DNA of 64,000 nucleotides from positions 248,001 to 312,000 of the forward strand of contig NC_079270.1 of assembly GCF_947241705.1 (NCBI RefSeq). The letters run 5' to 3'. Shown here in pieces: positions 60,229 to 64,000 of the stretch (positions are counted from its first letter, which is position 1; each line of letters opens with the position of its first letter). The position numbers and the translations under genes were made by a program. The stretch is from Saccharomyces mikatae IFO 1815. Taxonomy: Eukaryota > Ascomycota > Saccharomycetes > Saccharomycetales > Saccharomycetaceae. The notes beneath the pieces were generated by a model. It had not been told where the DNA came from, did no database searches, and saw only the letters and a list, made by a program, of their open reading frames with translations.

Positions 60229-61983
60229 ATGTTCATTGAATACTCTCGATTGCCTGGATTCGAAAATATTAACGTGTCATTCTCTAGGGGCATGCTAAGA
60301 CTGGCAAAGTTTACCAATTTTGCAACTGTTGAGGAGAGGTTGGAATACCTCAAGCTCCTTGCAGGTCCGAACAAGTGTATTCAACGAATAAGCGTTGACG
60401 ATTTTAAAAAACATCCAGATGAGGTAAATTACATATATATTATACTGTTATCTATTCTCCAAATGGAGGAATGCATGTCGGTCCTTGTTCAGTGCCCGAC
60501 TGTTTATTGGACACGATTCGTTTGGCCTGGGAAATGTGCCGTGAAAACTTTTCATTTTGAGAGTCAAACATTGGCAAGTGCTTTTAATGCAGTATTCACT
60601 CCTTATTTTGCAATAATGAAAAAGGTTCTTGGAAAAATAAAAAACAACATGCTACTTTTTGCAGAGCCTCGAGCAAACATGAATAATTTATTAATAAAGC
60701 ATTTCCACGATCTTATATATGATAACATAAAGGATGAAAGAGTAGATGAAACAATCCTATATCTAAGGACAAACGTCAATATCCCAAATGTTTTTGTTAA
60801 CAACAAAAAGGCAGTTTTCCATAGTAACTGTGTAAGAGTTGGAAATTTTGTTGGTCAGTTCCTGAGGTTTTCCTTCAAACGAACCGTAAAGTGGTCAAAG
60901 TTGGATTCAGTCGACTCATTTGAAGTTACTGCAGTGAATTATAGAATTTCAGTCAACTGGGAAAAAACACCAAGAAAGGTATTTCTTCCTCTAAATTGTG
61001 ACACAAAGAATCTACGATATATACCTAAAAAGAAACAGAATATAAAGGAAAAAAACTCCACCACATTCAAGGCAACCAAAAAGCCAGACACAAACGAAAA
61101 CGCTTGTAATAATGAATCGTTTTCTGTCGAATTCCCACCTACAACGTCGGCAAAGACAGAATATCTGCTGAAAAGCAACTTTTCCTTACAAAGAATCGAT
61201 GAAGATAACGACCCTGCTCTCCAAGAGTTCAAATTGAACAGCTCGCTTTTGTTACAAGAACAGACTTATTCCAATAAGAACATCTTACAAAGAGAATACA
61301 GTACTTCCCGTGGAATCAGCTCTGTCAATTTATGTGACAGGCTGCTTACACCTGCCGAACCCAAATTATCCAGGAACATCACCCCCTCCTTAATGAGCTT
61401 GGCACATCCAGCTGTAATTACTAGTAGCGGAAATGTCTCAGAGAACGTTAACTCTCAATCAAGAGCTAAACCACAATGCAAAATGTCTGAACTTGGAAAA
61501 ACAAATTCAAGAAAAAAAACTAATTGGATCAGTTCAAACCCAGCTCCTGACCCGTATGAGGAAATCTCAATGTGTCCAAGCCTTTTGGATTCGAATTTGA
61601 AAAGCGTATCCGAATTATTGTCCTACCGTGCCAATATAGCTTCACCAAATTGTTCCTTCTACCCAAAACAAAGTACAAAAAGTGTCATCATAAGACACAG
61701 GTCGGATTCCATGCAAAAGCAAAACAGTGTCTTCAAGAACTACGAACGTTTCAAAGATCTACTATGTAGAGGAACCAATAAAGTACAGGCGGGAAGTCGC
61801 AAATCTGACGTTGAAACATACAAGAACGAAAGAGAGAATATTTTACAAAAACACATAATCTTACAAAACAAAACAAAAAAAAAAATCAAATGGCTAAAGT
61901 ATGACTTGCACAGAGTTACAGCAGCTTTCAGAGCTGCCAAAGAAAGTTGGAACGAACACAGATTCGAAAAGCCGGACCATTAA
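60229..61983 (+). CDS. IRC10: Irc10, protein of unknown function
   Basis: The protein is 584 residues, identified by position and length against S. cerevisiae YOL015W (588). There its loss raises spontaneous Rad52 foci; the molecular role is unknown. The first 250 residues look globular (LEYLKLLAGPNKCIQRISVDDF, SVLVQCPTVYWTRFVWPGKC). The middle is a basic, serine/asparagine-rich, probably disordered region. The C-terminal 60 residues form a highly charged, likely coiled-coil segment (KNERENILQKHIILQNKTKKK). The many A runs fit fast divergence. The ATG at 60229 is the first in frame with this length. Confidence 0.87.
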   Translation: MFIEYSRLPGFENINVSFSRGMLRLAKFTNFATVEERLEYLKLLAGPNKCIQRISVDDFKKHPDEVNYIYIILLSILQMEECMSVLVQCPTVYWTRFVWPGKCAVKTFHFESQTLASAFNAVFTPYFAIMKKVLGKIKNNMLLFAEPRANMNNLLIKHFHDLIYDNIKDERVDETILYLRTNVNIPNVFVNNKKAVFHSNCVRVGNFVGQFLRFSFKRTVKWSKLDSVDSFEVTAVNYRISVNWEKTPRKVFLPLNCDTKNLRYIPKKKQNIKEKNSTTFKATKKPDTNENACNNESFSVEFPPTTSAKTEYLLKSNFSLQRIDEDNDPALQEFKLNSSLLLQEQTYSNKNILQREYSTSRGISSVNLCDRLLTPAEPKLSRNITPSLMSLAHPAVITSSGNVSENVNSQSRAKPQCKMSELGKTNSRKKTNWISSNPAPDPYEEISMCPSLLDSNLKSVSELLSYRANIASPNCSFYPKQSTKSVIIRHRSDSMQKQNSVFKNYERFKDLLCRGTNKVQAGSRKSDVETYKNERENILQKHIILQNKTKKKIKWLKYDLHRVTAAFRAAKESWNEHRFEKPDH

Positions 61984-62694
61984 CTAGTCTATATTACTCG
62001 CTGAGGAATAATTCTTAACTTGTACTTTGAAGCATAATGTATTTACTTTCGCACACTGCTCTATCTTAACTATGGAAAATGCAGTGATGCGTCGCCCAAA
62101 GATGGAGAAGACAAGTTATTAAGACAGTCTTTTTAAGTTATCGATTGCTGGGTGTGTTCTTTCTTCCCCATAAATCCTCCAAGAAATTCACTTTTGGTGG
62201 GTAACAGTGTCCAATTTATACACGTGTCAAGGCCAAGTTACAGAGAACTGCATATTCAACTCCTCTGATTAAGAAGAGAGAGCGTATTCAAAAACGTTAA
62301 CCCCCACTAAGACCCTGAGGTCCCTGAGGTCCCTGAAAACCTAAAAACATTCCACTAAGCACCGCCAGTTTTTGGAAGAGGCGTACGGGCTAGTTAGTCT
62401 CCCGCAGGAAGAAAAATAATAATAATTGTTTAAAATTTTCGGAATAACGGGGCGATAATGGCTGCTTTTTTTTTTTTTTAACCACAGCAGAACCTATCAA
62501 AGTTCTTAGAGACTCTTGGATATTATCAATTCTTCTATTCTGACTATCGCGGATTTCATGTACCCTTTGCCTAGTGTTAAGTATTATTAAGAACTCTTTT
62601 AACCATAGTATAAAAGCTACTCTACCGTCGTCCGCTTCACTAATATTGCAAGAGTTCCATTTAATAGAATAAATACAGTAAATTCAGAATTTCC
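61984..62694. promoter_or_regulatory. IRC10-YOL014W spacer
   Basis: No gene. A triplicated 9-bp unit lies at 62312-62338 (listed separately), a T15-type run at about 62465-62479 and a TATA-like GTATAAAAGC at 62609-62618, about 80 bp before the YOL014W start. The arrangement suggests a regulated, TATA-containing promoter. Confidence 0.45.
62312..62338 (+). repeat. Three tandem 9-bp units before YOL014W
   Basis: ACCCTGAGG, TCCCTGAGG and TCCCTGAAA follow one another directly. They lie about 360-380 bp before the YOL014W ATG and share the core CCCTGA. They could be an array of one factor's sites or a replication-slippage repeat. Confidence 0.8.
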
Positions 62695-63102
62695 ATGTCA
62701 AATAGTTCATATACACTTACATATTCCACACCTGTGCCATCAAACGAGTCCCTCATATTTTATTGTGGCAACAATGGAATTATGGAGGATAGTATTCCTG
62801 GTCCGCTACGAGCATATTATGCGTGTGGAATGGAATATGAATCGGCATTGGCAACATTGACTAAACAGATGCCAGGAACCACATTTTCAGCTAACATGCA
62901 TACTTCTTCGGATACCATTTTGTATTGCGGCTTTTCTTCCACTATTGACCCATCGAAGAATAATAGTTCCCCTTTTGATAGTTGGAATTGTGGTAGAACA
63001 TATGCTAGAAGTTATGCTTTGTCCGATGCTCTTTCACTAAAGCCAACTAATGTATTACAGTACTTTATATTTGCATTATTTATTACCTGCATTATTTTAT
63101 AG
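62695..63102 (+). CDS. Small cysteine-containing protein (YOL014W orthologue)
   Basis: The protein is 135 residues (124 recalled for S. cerevisiae YOL014W, whose function is unknown). It has no N-terminal signal peptide by eye. Four or five cysteines are spaced in repeated aromatic contexts: IFYCGNNG, YYACGMEYES, ILYCGFSS and NCGRTYARSYA. The first two thirds may hold an internal duplication around Y-C-G. The C-terminus is strongly hydrophobic (VLQYFIFALFITCIIL), either a tail anchor or a GPI-type signal. The TATA-containing promoter has a 9-bp triplicate. I give no function. Confidence 0.8.
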   Translation: MSNSSYTLTYSTPVPSNESLIFYCGNNGIMEDSIPGPLRAYYACGMEYESALATLTKQMPGTTFSANMHTSSDTILYCGFSSTIDPSKNNSSPFDSWNCGRTYARSYALSDALSLKPTNVLQYFIFALFITCIIL

Positions 63103-63664
63103 AGAGAAACGAAGTCATACTCAAATACTTATATAAAGTGAATTTGTGGGTCAAAATCACATTTGACGCGACCATCAATTACGGCCCTTTTTTATTCCTC
63201 GAGAAAGATTCATTAATTGATCTTTTTTGGCTATGTTTTTTTTACATAAGCTTCTTTAGACATTACCTATAAAATAACAATCATGAACTTTAGTGGAAGC
63301 TGAAACGCAAGAATTGATGATAAGTAATATGATAATGAATCACAAACATATGAATACGAATTAGCATAAATATTCTTCTGTAGAATATCGTTCCCATTTG
63401 CGGAATCCTACATTCTCGAGAATAACTTGTAGTTATGCTCTGCATACCTACTATTTTCATTTTCAACATTAAAATCTGTAAATTTATCTTAAAATTCTTA
63501 CATTCTTACATATTTAGAAAATTTAGATCATATATACTACAAAAAATAAGTAAAATTCTCTTCTTCAAGTAAAAATACGTTCTAAAAATGAGCAACTTCC
63601 CCAAAACCATATGAGAAACGGAATTGAACCGTGGTACTAATAATGCCCATTCTAAGAGAAGTTC
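63103..63664. other. Subterminal spacer with element debris
   Basis: No gene. It holds the delta remnant listed next and AT-rich DNA. Near the sigma LTR, at 63620-63630 on the minus strand, is a B-box-like GGTTCAATTCC without a matching tRNA fold. Confidence 0.35.
63287..63455 (+). repeat. Old partial delta LTR (Ty1/Ty2 family)
   Basis: Blocks such as TAGTGGAAGCTGAAACGCAA and ATGAATC...ACATATGAA, and a later CTCGAGAATAACTTGTAGT..., follow the order of the delta LTR in plus orientation. The match is far poorer than for the copy at 50596 and both ends are missing. It is a much older fossil. Ends are approximate. Confidence 0.75.
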
Positions 63665-64000
63665 TGTTGTATCTTAAGATGAGATACCTCAGTATGACAA
63701 TACATCATTCTAAACGTTCATAAAACACATATAGAACAGTCTCACAACTAACAAATTGAGCAACATAATGTAAAACTCTGCCTTCCTTAGCTGAACTAAT
63801 CAAATGTATAAATACCTGAACAATTAGTTAGATCCGAGATTCCGCGCTTCCACTATTTAGTATAAACCATATCTTATATAATATATAGGATAAGTAACAT
63901 CTCGTGAATCAAGTTGATAATTCGTCTTGACAACAAAAGTTACTTCCCTAAGATAGTATATATTAGGATTATCAGGACATCCCGGTATTAGTTTTTTTCG
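63665..64000 (+). repeat. Sigma LTR (Ty3 family) running to the window edge
   Basis: It starts TGTTGTATC and matches the sigma LTR at 36410-36755 in opposite orientation nearly throughout. Its final bases are cut by the window end or depart from sigma just before it. No statement can be made on whether it is solo or part of a longer Ty3 copy. A nearby Pol III gene is expected, either beyond the edge or decayed. Confidence 0.9.

Overview
The window is nuclear DNA of a budding yeast of the genus Saccharomyces. Its gene order matches, as I remember it, the left arm of S. cerevisiae chromosome XV from GSH2 (YOL049W) to YOL014W without rearrangement. The proteins are clearly orthologous but visibly diverged from the S288C proteins I remember (Gsh2 roughly 85-90% alike by eye). 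OPI10, IFM1, CMK2, TLG2 and YOL014W differ in length, and the tyrosine tRNA differs in its acceptor stem. I therefore favour a non-cerevisiae sensu stricto species but cannot name it. Two genes carry short spliceosomal introns with yeast-type GTATGT/GTAAGT donors and (T/G)ACTAAC branch sites.

Layout. 1-8.6 kb: GSH2, the paralogous spore-wall pair RRT8 and LDS2 (both spliced), then the PAS kinase PSK2. 8.9-15.4 kb: PEX15, NTG2, NGL1, NOP12, RPS15. 16-28 kb: RPP2A, PRE6, YOL036W, a C/D snoRNA (SNR50 by position), SMC5, MSE1, OPI10. 28-36 kb: SIL1, GAS5, a full-length YAP7, MDM38, MIM1. 36.4-37 kb: a solo Ty3 sigma LTR 15 bp from an intron-bearing tRNA-Ser. 37-50 kb: LAG2, an apparently empty YOL024W slot, IFM1, TSR4, tRNA-Gly, DIS3, TAT2. 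50-52.1 kb: accessory DNA with a solo delta LTR, an LTR-like segment, an intron-bearing tRNA-Tyr and an orphan ORF. 52.1-63.1 kb: TOS7, TLG2, ESC8, CMK2, IRC10, YOL014W. 63.2-64 kb: an old delta remnant and a second sigma LTR at the window edge.

Functional threads. Ribosome production: NOP12, TSR4, RPS15, RPP2A, DIS3 and the snoRNA; PAC/RRPE-type elements precede NOP12 and TSR4, and a Rap1 site lies between RPS15 and RPP2A. Mitochondrial function: MSE1, IFM1, MDM38, MIM1 and NGL1; Puf3-type motifs follow MSE1, IFM1 and MDM38. Sporulation: RRT8 and LDS2, with a sporulation element before LDS2. Membrane traffic and cell surface: GAS5, TAT2, TOS7, TLG2, SIL1. Genome maintenance: NTG2, SMC5, ESC8, IRC10.

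I found no large unknown system such as a gene cluster or intact mobile element. The points most worth a second look are the intact YAP7 with a cysteine-rich HapX-like half, a possible one-base gap in the snoRNA guide, matched introns in RRT8 and LDS2, the missing YOL024W, the 117-codon ORF near tRNA-Tyr, and a perfect 17-bp palindrome between TLG2 and ESC8.
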